Shown one piece after another: positions 36,689 through 44,509 of a DNA stretch of 64,000 nt. The stretch is from positions 17,215,052-17,279,051 of the forward strand of contig NC_079904.1 in NCBI RefSeq assembly GCF_024868665.1. Reading direction: 5' to 3'. A program made the translations under genes and the position numbers. The stretch's first letter is position 1. Each line of letters starts with the position of its first letter. This DNA is from Triplophysa rosa. Taxonomy: Eukaryota; Chordata; Actinopteri; Cypriniformes; Nemacheilidae. Under the pieces are notes generated by a model. The model saw only the letters and a program-made list of their open reading frames with translations. It had not been told where the DNA came from and ran no database searches.

Positions 36689-37797
36689 GTGGTCTGCCCC
36701 CAGCGGTGGTAGCTACCATTTCTCAGGCTACAGCACCTGCCACTAGGCGACTGTACGCCTACAAGTGGCGCCTCTTCTCGACCTGGTGTGCTTCTCGAGG
36801 AGAAGACCCACGGAGTTGTGCGATCGGGTCCGTGCTGTCCTTCCTACAAGAAAGACTCGAGACTAACCTCTCCCCCTCCACACTGAAAGTGTATGTAGCC
36901 GCCATTGCCGCTCATCACAACTCAGTTTCTGGGAAGTCTCTAGGGCAGCACGACCTGGTCATTAGGTTCCTTAAGGGTGCTAGGAGGCGCAATCTGCCTC
37001 GCCCGCACTCCATACCCTCTTGGGACCTGGATGTAGCCCTAACAGGTCTCACCAGGCCCCCCTTCGAGCCCCTAGGGGATGCCTCTCTTCCTCATCTCAC
37101 GATGAAGACGGTTCTCCTTATGGCGCTCGGCTCCATCAAGAGGGTAGGGGACCTACAGGCATTCTCCGTATCCCCTGACTGCCTAGAGTTCGGACCCAGG
37201 GATTCTCACATTATCCTGAGACCTCGGCCCGGCTACGTGCCCAAGGTTCCCACCGCTCCCTTTCGGGACCAGGTGGTGAACTTACAGGCACTCCCCACAG
37301 GGGAGGAAGACCCAACCTCGTCCGTGTTGTGTCCAGAACGCGCGCTGCGCCTTTACTTAGACCGCACACAGAGCTTCAGGAGCTCGGATCAGCTCTTTGT
37401 CTGTTTCGCAGGTCAGCAGAAAGGGGGAGCTGTCTCCATGCAGAGGTTGGCCCACTGGATTGTGGACGCTGTCAAGGCAGCCTACCAATCCCTAAATCGC
37501 CCGTGCCCCTTAGCAGTGAGGGCCCACTCCACCCGGGGTGTAGCCTCCTCTTGGGCACTGGCATGCGGGGCCTCTCTCGCAGACATATGCAGAGCTGCGG
37601 GTTGGGCTACACCCAACACCTTCGCCAGGTTCTACAACCTCCGTGTAGAGCCGGTGTCAGCCTGCGAAACTAAGAAATGTAGTTACGGTCACGCACTCCC
37701 ACTGGAGTTTCCCATTATGGGCATTTCGGTAAAAGTCTTCTTTATAAAAGAAAAAAAAACCATGTTGGTATCTCCACTAATCTCCTCCCTGCGGTAG
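36271..37797 (+). CDS. DIRS tyrosine recombinase (integrase), open
   Basis: Catalyses insertion of the circular DNA copy of the element by the tyrosine-recombinase mechanism. The recognisable protein begins near 36688 (SGLPPAVVATIS), in a frame overlapping the end of the RT ORF; the upstream 36271-36687 portion lies across the RT/methyltransferase frame, so the true start is uncertain. An N-terminal SAM-like core-binding region (TRRLYAYKWRLFSTWC to about residue 235 of the 508-codon frame) precedes the catalytic domain. The conserved residues are visible: the first arginine in LGSIKRVGDL, His-x-x-Arg in RAHSTRGVASSWAL, the Trp of AAGWATPNTF, and the nucleophilic tyrosine in FARFYNL. No stop or frameshift interrupts it, unlike the other two ORFs. 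The C-terminal tail (residues beyond about 465) is lysine-rich and not recognised. Confidence 0.9.
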   Translation: MATPPAHLGAVRAGPGRPVRLPRNHPLPALVLSDRGTPWHRCPSPQLAAGQAEVRLPPSEPHCTDPVQGQGRGAASVTRCATLAQPDLVLGANALDDSSPLADSPDEGPAFPGEGHVLASQARPLEPPCLASGWDEEILSGLPPAVVATISQATAPATRRLYAYKWRLFSTWCASRGEDPRSCAIGSVLSFLQERLETNLSPSTLKVYVAAIAAHHNSVSGKSLGQHDLVIRFLKGARRRNLPRPHSIPSWDLDVALTGLTRPPFEPLGDASLPHLTMKTVLLMALGSIKRVGDLQAFSVSPDCLEFGPRDSHIILRPRPGYVPKVPTAPFRDQVVNLQALPTGEEDPTSSVLCPERALRLYLDRTQSFRSSDQLFVCFAGQQKGGAVSMQRLAHWIVDAVKAAYQSLNRPCPLAVRAHSTRGVASSWALACGASLADICRAAGWATPNTFARFYNLRVEPVSACETKKCSYGHALPLEFPIMGISVKVFFIKEKKTMLVSPLISSLR

Positions 37798-38073
37798 AAA
37801 GTGGTCTCTGTAGCGCATCCCCCACTTGAGGAAGTAGCGCTTACCCAGTGGCCTTACGGTTCCAGGCGGCTTCTCGCTGTTAGAGAAACAAGGCCGCTGC
37901 CTGTGAGGCCGAAGGTAGGGGCCTTCCCACCTTTCAAGAAAGCTCTGGGACCCCCTACCTACCCACTGGTAGGTTACAATTTTGTGGTAGCGCTCATGGC
38001 TGACACGCCCAGGCCAGTTACCGTCGCTTTGTTGAGATTGTGACAGGGCACAGTGTTATGGCGTTTTCCATTG

Positions 38074-38181
38074 GAACCCCATCTGTCGGTTCGACACAAC
38101 GTTGAGAGACTGACAGAAAGGGAACGTCTCGGTTATGTTTGTAACCTCGGTTCACTGATGGAGGGAACGAGATGTTGTGTC
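38074..38181. repeat. DIRS internal complementary region (ICR)
   Basis: 38074-38125 is the reverse complement of the left end (GAACCCCATCTGTC through GACAGAAAGGGAAC). 38146-38181 reads like the reverse complement of the right end (CTCGGTTCACTGATGGAGGG against CTCGGTTCCTTGATGGAGGG). The two lie side by side with about 20 bp between, joined at 'gtttgtaacc'. In the accepted DIRS model this region bridges both ends during circle closure, so the sequence supports an intact replication-intermediate template. Confidence 0.9.
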
Positions 38182-38245
38182 CTCCTTGCCACAACACGTG
38201 CTGTCCTCTGCAGCAGTCGTGAGAGGTCTCAGGCTCCTCAGAACT
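38182..38245. other. Spacer between ICR and right repeat
   Basis: About 64 bp with no further structure noted. Confidence 0.4.
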
Positions 38246-38435
38246 AAGGTGAATGAATGATGCACGCCATCTCCCTTTTATACCCGGATTTCCGGGGCGG
38301 AGTCTGGCATGCAAATTTCATTTGCCAATTTTCATTGGCCTTTTCTAAGTAGTCGGAAGCGATTGGTTCTCAGGGACGAACCCCATCTGTCGGTTCGACA
38401 CAACGTCTCGTTCCCTCCATCAAGGAACCGAGCTA
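38246..38435. repeat. DIRS right inverted terminal repeat
   Basis: 38246-38407 mirrors the left repeat. The outermost part (about 38408-38435) is not shared with the left repeat but with the ICR. A mirrored TATAAAA on the minus strand lies at 38277-38283. Confidence 0.95.
38277..38283 (-). promoter_or_regulatory. Minus-strand TATA box in DIRS right repeat
   Basis: TATAAAA on the minus strand has the same GC-box neighbour as the left copy, because the terminal repeats are inverted. It would drive transcription inward, antisense to the coding ORFs. Function is inferred only. Confidence 0.5.
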
Positions 38436-39965
38436 CACGAGGCATTTCAGGCAGGTCTGGGCGAATATTCGCTTTTAGATAGAATGCATCTTTTGTTCCG
38501 GCACTTTAATTTTTGCAATTTAACGTGTCTAACTTATAATATATATAACTTATAACACACCAAAGACAGAAAAACACGTGTTCGTGCCATATGACCCCTT
38601 TAAGTTAGAAGCATTGCTACACTGTCAAAATTATAATATAATAATAGTTACAAAGAAAGACATAAAAAACATGAAATTGCTTTCTATTCTTCTTGGTGGA
38701 TACACGCTATAAGGGAGAACATAAATTAGAAGACACTTTACTCACACTGTCACACATGACTTGAAAAAAAAAACAATTTTGGTTTAGAAATGTTGCCATT
38801 ATAAAATGAACCAAACCAAGAAGAATAACGCAACATCAAAACAATTGAATCCCAATTTAACAAAGCAAACGGTATACAAATCTGAAAACACACTAAGATG
38901 CAACCCCAGACCTTCTAAAATCCAGATCTAGACCACGCCCTCTAAGACACAAAGGAATTATTGATTGTGATTATTATGAATAATATGTTTCTTATTGCGA
39001 TGCTTAATGTTTTATTAATGCAATAATGCACGTGTTAGGCCACTTGTTTTTATAATTTTATAATTGCTCAATAAGATAAAGAAAAAGATTTTTGCTGACA
39101 TGAAAATTCACTTTCCTAAATAATTACATTTTAAATAAATTACATTTTCTAATACAAATAGTACTGATCAATCATGCTAAGGAATATCAAAAGCAAAATG
39201 TGAAAGGGGGTCTCCTATTTGACCCAAAAACCTGCCCTCCAGATACACATTGCTCTATTACGTTAAATCATTGCTCTCTGTATATGAGTACAGCCATAAA
39301 CTAATAGAAGCACGTACTATACAGATCTTCCTCTTACTGTATGTGTAAATAATATTATGACTGCTCCACTAAGTGTGTGGGCTGTACAAAGAGTTTACGG
39401 TGTATTTGCTAATACAGCACCTTGGTAAGATCAACTTCAACAACCAACAGATCCTCGCTGTTCTTTTCTCTCTGTGTGGGTTTATTATTTGTCATGTGAA
39501 GTTCACCGTAGCCGAACGTAATCCGAATTTGTGTAACACATTTCCATCATTTTTCTCTCCAAACATATATTTATTGGAAGTTATATTTATTCAGCAATAT
39601 TTGGTTTGGAGTGGAGCTTGAGTGCACAGATGAAGTCATAATGCAGAGAGGCTCTAGGGAAGGTTTAGGCAAAGCTGCAGACTTATATTGGCAATGCTTT
39701 ATTAAAGGAGCACGTTTATGAATTGCTGACTCTAATTCACTTCATTTCTCTTTGTCTCTCTCACACATTATTTTTTTATTTCTTGTCTTGAAAAATGTTA
39801 AGCCATAAATTGTGACTTTTGTTTTATTGGGAGAAGCCATGCACTGTGTAAAACCTCGTACTTCAACAAAGATTTGGATCAAAGAACAATATATTAAGCG
39901 GGGAAAATCTTTTTTAAACAGATCTCAGAGATTGCATGTGCTATAGTTGGAGTAAAATAACATTA
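38436..39965. other. Non-coding stretch between two retrotransposons
   Basis: AT-rich without recognisable exons; one 82-codon ORF (39373-39621) has no domain. Confidence 0.4.
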
Positions 39966-40562
39966 TGTCATGAAATACAGGGGAAGAACCCAATTGCAGG
40001 CAGCGGGGATTAAGGGGTTAACAAAACAAGATTTATTAAATAATAAAACACAAAACAAGAACCCACGAGGGGGTATAACAGATAAACAGGATAACAGAAT
40101 AAACGGGACGAAGACTAACTGACACTAAACTGAAAATAAACCACACATGACAAACTAAACTGGACACTTACTAGACTCACGAAACAGCAACAACAGGAAC
40201 AGGAACATGAACATGAACAGGCAAAACAGCAAGCACAGGATTCAACAAGAACAGGGGTACACTGGACGATCACAAGACGCACTGAATACATACAATGCAC
40301 GAGCACAGGACAAAGAAACAAGAGGGTATATATAGGGAAGACAAACGAGGGATAACGACATGGGGCAGGTGTGGGACATTAAACACTCAGGGAAAGATAA
40401 CGAGGAAACGAGAGGAATGGGGCCAATGACAAGACACTGGAGAGAACGTATATTATTGTCAAACGGACAATAATATGTTTCTCTCCACACATAACCAAAG
40501 ACTTTGCCATGGCTCTGCTACAGGACCAAGAAAAACATGACTAAGGAAGCAGAGCCATGACA
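39966..40562 (-). repeat. LTR element, 3' LTR
   Basis: Left copy on the plus strand. Minus-strand AATAAA is at 40032-40037 and a TATATA-type box near 40328-40335, in the order expected for U3-R. It contains two GGAACA and two TGAACA hexamers near 40195-40218. Confidence 0.85.
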
Positions 40563-40576
40563 GAAGCCCCCCCTTT
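40563..40576 (-). promoter_or_regulatory. Polypurine tract
   Basis: On the minus strand AAAGGGGGGGCTTC lies directly before the LTR start TGTCATGG. That is where reverse transcriptase primes plus-strand DNA in LTR retrotransposons. Confidence 0.75.
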
Positions 40577-40890
40577 AATGAGCACCTCCAGGTGCTCACC
40601 AAGGGGTAGACGGACAAGACAAGGCAGACCGAGACAAAGACAAAAACCAGACAAACATGGTGAACATGACAAGGGGTAGACAGGACAACAAGACTACAGG
40701 ATGGGGTGGGATAACAAGAACAACAAACATGGGAGGGGGGGTGGGGCAAAACAAGATTACAGGGGGAAAACCAAAAGGGTTGGGGGGAACAGTCCCAGTC
40801 CCCGGCTGCGCTCGAGGGCGCTGAGTCCTAGGGGGACTTAGGAGGAGTCCTGGGGGGAACAGTCTTTGGCCCTGGGAGTCTCCCAGGGAC
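40577..40890. other. LTR element interior, no ORF of note
   Basis: Purine-rich plus-strand sequence of the element's interior between the polypurine tract and the minisatellite. No domain is recognised. Confidence 0.4.
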
Positions 40891-41096
40891 CGGCTGGACA
40901 GGGCTTGACGCCGGCTGGAAGGCCGGCTGGACAGGGCTTGACGCCGGCTGGAAGGCCGGCTGGACAGGGCTTGACGCCGGCTGGAAGGCCGGCTGGACAG
41001 GGCTTGACGCCGGCTGGAAGGCCGGCTGGACAGGGCTTGACGCCGGCTGGAAGGCCGGCTGGACAGGGCTTGACGCCGGCTGGAAGGCCGGCTGGC
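40891..41096. repeat. 33-bp minisatellite, about 6 units
   Basis: Six nearly identical 33-bp units start CGGCTGGACAGGGCTTGACG at 40891, 40924, 40957, 40990, 41023 and 41056, with a partial seventh at 41089. On the minus strand one frame reads an 11-residue repeat, QPAFQPASSPV, because 33 is a multiple of three. A longer minus-strand frame (40828-41202) runs through it. Confidence 0.95.
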
Positions 41097-41203
41097 ATCT
41101 ACGTGAGTCTGACGGCTGACGCCGTGCTGGAAGCGGCTCGACAGGCTGACGGTGGAGCCTCAATGGCTTGACGCGGCTGGAGGCCGCTGAATCTTTGATC
41201 ACG

Positions 41204-41560
41204 GACTGGACGCCGGCTGGATCACCGGACTGGACGCCGGCTGGATCACCGGACTGGACGCCGGCTGGATCACGGACTGGACGCCGGCTGGATCACCGGA
41301 CGGACCGGCTGGACCCGGACCGGAGGCCGGCTGGATCACCGGACTGGACGCCGGCTGGATCACCGGACTGGAGCCGGCTGGATCACCGGACTGGACGCCG
41401 GCTGGATCACGGACTGGACGCCGGCTGGATCACCGGACGGACCGGCTGGACACCGGACGGCTGGATCAGCCGGCTGGACTGGAACACCGGTGACCGGCTG
41501 GATCGACCGGCTGGACCACCGGACTGGACGCCGGCTGGATCACCGGACTGGACGCCGGCT
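41204..41560. repeat. 24-bp minisatellite, about a dozen units
   Basis: Units of the type CTGGACGCCGGCTGGATCAC repeat at 24 bp with several truncated or variant copies. On the minus strand they read as an 8-residue IQPASSPV repeat, related to the 33-bp array by the shared PASSPV core, so the arrays probably share an origin. Indels shift the frame between 41466 and 41600. Confidence 0.9.
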
Positions 41561-41814
41561 GCGATGGACCTCGACCACCGGACTGACACAGCTGACATGC
41601 TGACACGCTGGACATCGACAGCCGGCTACCGGACCGGGTGGCGCTCTCCGCTGGCCTCTCCCTCCTTCTCCGCACCATCGGATCCATAGCCGACCTTGGC
41701 GAATCCGTGGGGACCGGAGGGAGTTCCGCAGCGGAGGAGTCAGCCGATGTCATCCCCGGATCCCCCCTCCCCGCCCGCTACCGGCGCCACCAGAGTGAAC
41801 GGGGACCGTGGAGC

Positions 41815-42170
41815 TCAAGCCGGAGGGTACTGAGTCCCCCGGGTAGCGGCAGCCAGGTCGAGGCCCTCCGGCGTGATCGACCGCGAGGTGGAAGTCCCAC
41901 GTGGAACCCCACCCCCGGGATCGTCCCGGTTGGCCACGAACCTGACCATTGCCGCGAACCCTAGGGGACCCAGCAGCCTCTTCTCAGACGGGGTGAGGCG
42001 CTGAGTGAGGCAGCAGTTGAAGATCGTCTTCAACTCTGCCTCGTTGAACTCAGTCGCCTCAGCCACCGCCGAGAATGCCCCGGCGAACTCCCGGTTCCCT
42101 AGTTCCCCTGGCGGAAACCTAGCAGCAAGCGGGCTAGGGCGGACCGTGAGGACGACGCCGTGCCGTCCAT
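41815..42170 (-). pseudogene. gag-like fragment of the LTR element, broken
   Basis: A minus-strand ATG at 42170-42168 lies 40 bp after the 5' LTR and gives MDGTASSSRSALARLLLGFR, then a stop at 42101-42099. A different frame (42066-41815) continues with FNEAELKTIFNCCLTQRLTP and ends at 41815. The position directly after the LTR is that of gag, and this sequence may be a degraded gag N-terminus, but I do not recognise a named domain. The stop and frame change make it non-functional. Confidence 0.5.
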
Positions 42171-42207
42171 CTTGCTGCCCGCTGGGTTCTGATTGGGTCG
42201 GTCATTC

Positions 42208-42841
42208 TATCATGAACTACTAGGGGAAGAGAACCCAATTGCAGGCAGCGGGGATTAAGGGGTTAACAAAACAAGATTTATTAAATAATAAAACACAAAA
42301 CAAGAACCCACGAGGGGGTATAACAGATAAACAGGATAACAGAATAAACGGGACGAAGACTAACTGACACTAAACTGAAAATAAACCACACATGACAAAC
42401 TAAACTGGACACTTACTAGACTCACGAAACAGCAACAACAGGAACAGGAACAGGAACAGGAACAGGAACATGAACATGAACATGAACATGAACATGAACA
42501 GGCAAAACAGCAAGCACAGGATTCAACAAGAACAGGGGTACACTGGACGATCACAAGACGCACTGAATACATACAATGCACCAGCACAAGACAAAGAAAC
42601 AAGAGGGTATTTAAAGGAAACACAAACGAGGGATAACGACATGGGGCAGGTGTGAGACATTAAACACTCAGGGAAGGATAACGAGGAAGAGAGGAATGGG
42701 GCCAATGACAAGACACTGGAGAGAACGTATATTAATGTCAAACGGACAATAATATGTTTCTCTCCACACATAACCAAAGACTTTGACATGACTCTGCTAC
42801 AGGACCAAGAAAAACATGACTAAGGAAGCAGAGCCATGACA
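42208..42841 (-). repeat. LTR element, 5' LTR
   Basis: Nearly identical to 39966-40562 apart from the hexamer tract (42437-42500), which has five GGAACA and five TGAACA units instead of two and two, and about a dozen substitutions. No primer-binding site matching a tRNA end is obvious next to it on the minus strand. Confidence 0.85.
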
Positions 42842-43280
42842 CAATAGCCCTTGAGTGCTGAATTTAACAGTGTGCCAAATTGAGTGCACTGGGGATCTGG
42901 GCATTAAATTATGTCTGTCTTGGTTGGGAGAAAAAGGTAAAAAAACACTGTACAAAGAATAAAAATTACAGATATTTATTGCCATATTAATGTAAAATAT
43001 AACTTTCAATAATAATGAATAGGCAGTAAATATACCTTTCATAACACAACCAGGCATGTGTCCCAGGTAATATTTAGAATTTTATTTTTCAAATTTTACA
43101 AACTTTCACAACACATAGCTCGTTCAATTTCTCAAATCAAACCAGTATCAAACTAAATGCAGTTATAAAATAAGATTTATTTTGAATGGAAGCTACTTGT
43201 TGACTGTGTTTTACACTCATATTTGTATTTAGTTTAGAACTGAATTATGGCCATTTTAGTTTATACTAAATCTTAATCAG
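42842..43280. other. Non-coding stretch, nothing recognised
   Basis: AT-rich spacer between the LTR element and the SINE. A single 86-codon minus-strand ORF (42797-43057) shows no domain. Confidence 0.4.
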
Positions 43281-43431
43281 CTTTTCTGTAGCTCAGTGGT
43301 TAGAGCATGGTGCTAGCAATGCCAAGGTCACGGGTTCGATCCCAGGGATTGCATGTACTCTGATACAAATGTATAGTATGCAATGTAAGTCGCTTTGGAT
43401 AAAAGCATCTGCCAAATGCGTCAATGTAAAT
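43281..43431 (+). mobile_element. tRNA-derived SINE, nearly complete
   Basis: The head has an A box (TAGCTCAGTGGTTAGAGCA) and a B box (GGTTCGATCCC) at the spacing of an internal RNA polymerase III promoter. The tail (about 43386-43431) carries GTAAGTCGCTTTGGATAAAA, also found at 28034. This head-tail layout matches the tRNA-derived SINEs common in cyprinids. There is no CCA end or anticodon arm that would make it a functional tRNA, and it would need a LINE partner to move. Confidence 0.85.
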
Positions 43432-44509
43432 CATATACACAATAATATAAGGCAGAACACAACTATGATTCAATATTGCTAAAGGGGTTATTGAGACTGC
43501 TGTGGCTGTGGTAATGCAAAAATACTACAGGGTCCTGCATGTTTCCCTGGTGAATTCTGTTTGTGTAATTCCAGAACATTGTCATTAAAACTGTGTTGCT
43601 GCTCACCCACTGCATTCTCAGCCCCATGTGAGACCATTAGGGAAGTCATGATGGTGTGGAAGGACAAAAAGAAAAGATGAACAAACAGCTCCTATGATTT
43701 TCACCTTGGCCACTGGGGTAGAGCCCACAACAGCTTTAAGTAATGATGTTCACACTGCATCACGATCAACAAAACAAACATAATGACAACAGAGATTCAT
43801 TAATGATCAATAAAATCTAGCAAATGGGGCTGAGTACACAAGATGTGTGCAACATCTCCAAGGTTTACAAAAAGCTTAAATTCATTAACATTAGTTAATG
43901 CAAAGACATACAGTAAAATAAAATAGCAAACAATAAATTAACAGCATTGTTATATTATTATTAATTTTAACAATGTTCATCTGTACATATACTAATACAT
44001 GTTTTTCACAATTAAGGTGGCATAAATTATCATTAGTCGATGTATAATGAAGGACACACCTAAACAATGAACAAGAGTCAAACTATGACGCATTAACCTA
44101 GATTAGTTCTGTTCATTGTAAGTTACTGTAATAATACCTATGTTGGTATTTTTTAGGTAACTAATTAATCATAATATCATTCGGATGTTTTGTGAAAAGA
44201 AATAATGTAATATTAGATAAAAGGTTAAGCATTAACTATTTTAATCAGACTGGATGTCATATTTACTGTAATTTAACATAAATAAAAACAATCTTTCAAG
44301 GCATAGAGAAGCTGCTGTCTATTGCATGTGTTGTTCCAAATGTTAATTATATTTAAATGCTATATGTAAGTGTTTTCAATACAGTATATTGTGGTGTATC
44401 CGTTTACTAATGAAAAATCAACACCCAGGAACACTACGATGCAACATAATGGACAAACTGTCAAATCTACGTTGTTGTCCAATCAAAAAATGAGCTTTAA
44501 GGCTTATCA
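43432..44509. other. Non-coding stretch, nothing recognised
   Basis: AT-rich; no ORF of substance until the purine-rich repeat begins near 44510. Confidence 0.4.

Larger units (their letters stand above)
32721..38435 (+). mobile_element. DIRS-type (tyrosine recombinase) retrotransposon
   Basis: A 5.7-kb element shows the full DIRS layout: a left inverted terminal repeat, a gag-like ORF, an RT/RNase H/methyltransferase-like ORF, an overlapping tyrosine recombinase ORF, an internal complementary region at 38074-38181 and a right inverted repeat. Its GC-rich coding body contrasts sharply with the AT-rich flanks. DIRS elements have no DDE integrase and usually make no target duplication, and none is evident here. 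The first two ORFs are broken by stops and frameshifts, so this copy is not autonomous, but the ends and recombinase are well kept, suggesting a fairly recent insertion. End positions are accurate to about 10 bp. Confidence 0.95.
39966..42841 (-). mobile_element. Non-autonomous LTR retrotransposon, minus strand
   Basis: Two direct repeats of 597 and 634 bp with TG...CA-type ends (left TGTCATGAA to CCATGACA; right start mutated to TATCATGAA) enclose 1.65 kb. A polypurine tract next to the left LTR, plus TATA-like and AATAAA motifs on the minus strand, set the orientation. The interior has a broken gag-like segment and two minisatellites and shows no protease, reverse transcriptase or integrase, so any movement would need proteins from a relative. 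Flanks CATTA and CAATA may be a degenerate 5-bp target duplication. The LTRs differ at roughly a dozen sites plus a repeat expansion, so the insertion is fairly young. Confidence 0.85.

Noticed and set aside
40891..41096. CRISPR-like array from regular 33-bp repeats
   Set aside because: The units are contiguous with no unique spacers and sit inside an LTR element of a eukaryote; it is a minisatellite.
43281..43355. Functional tRNA gene
   Set aside because: The A and B boxes are present but the cloverleaf stems do not pair and the unit continues into a SINE tail.
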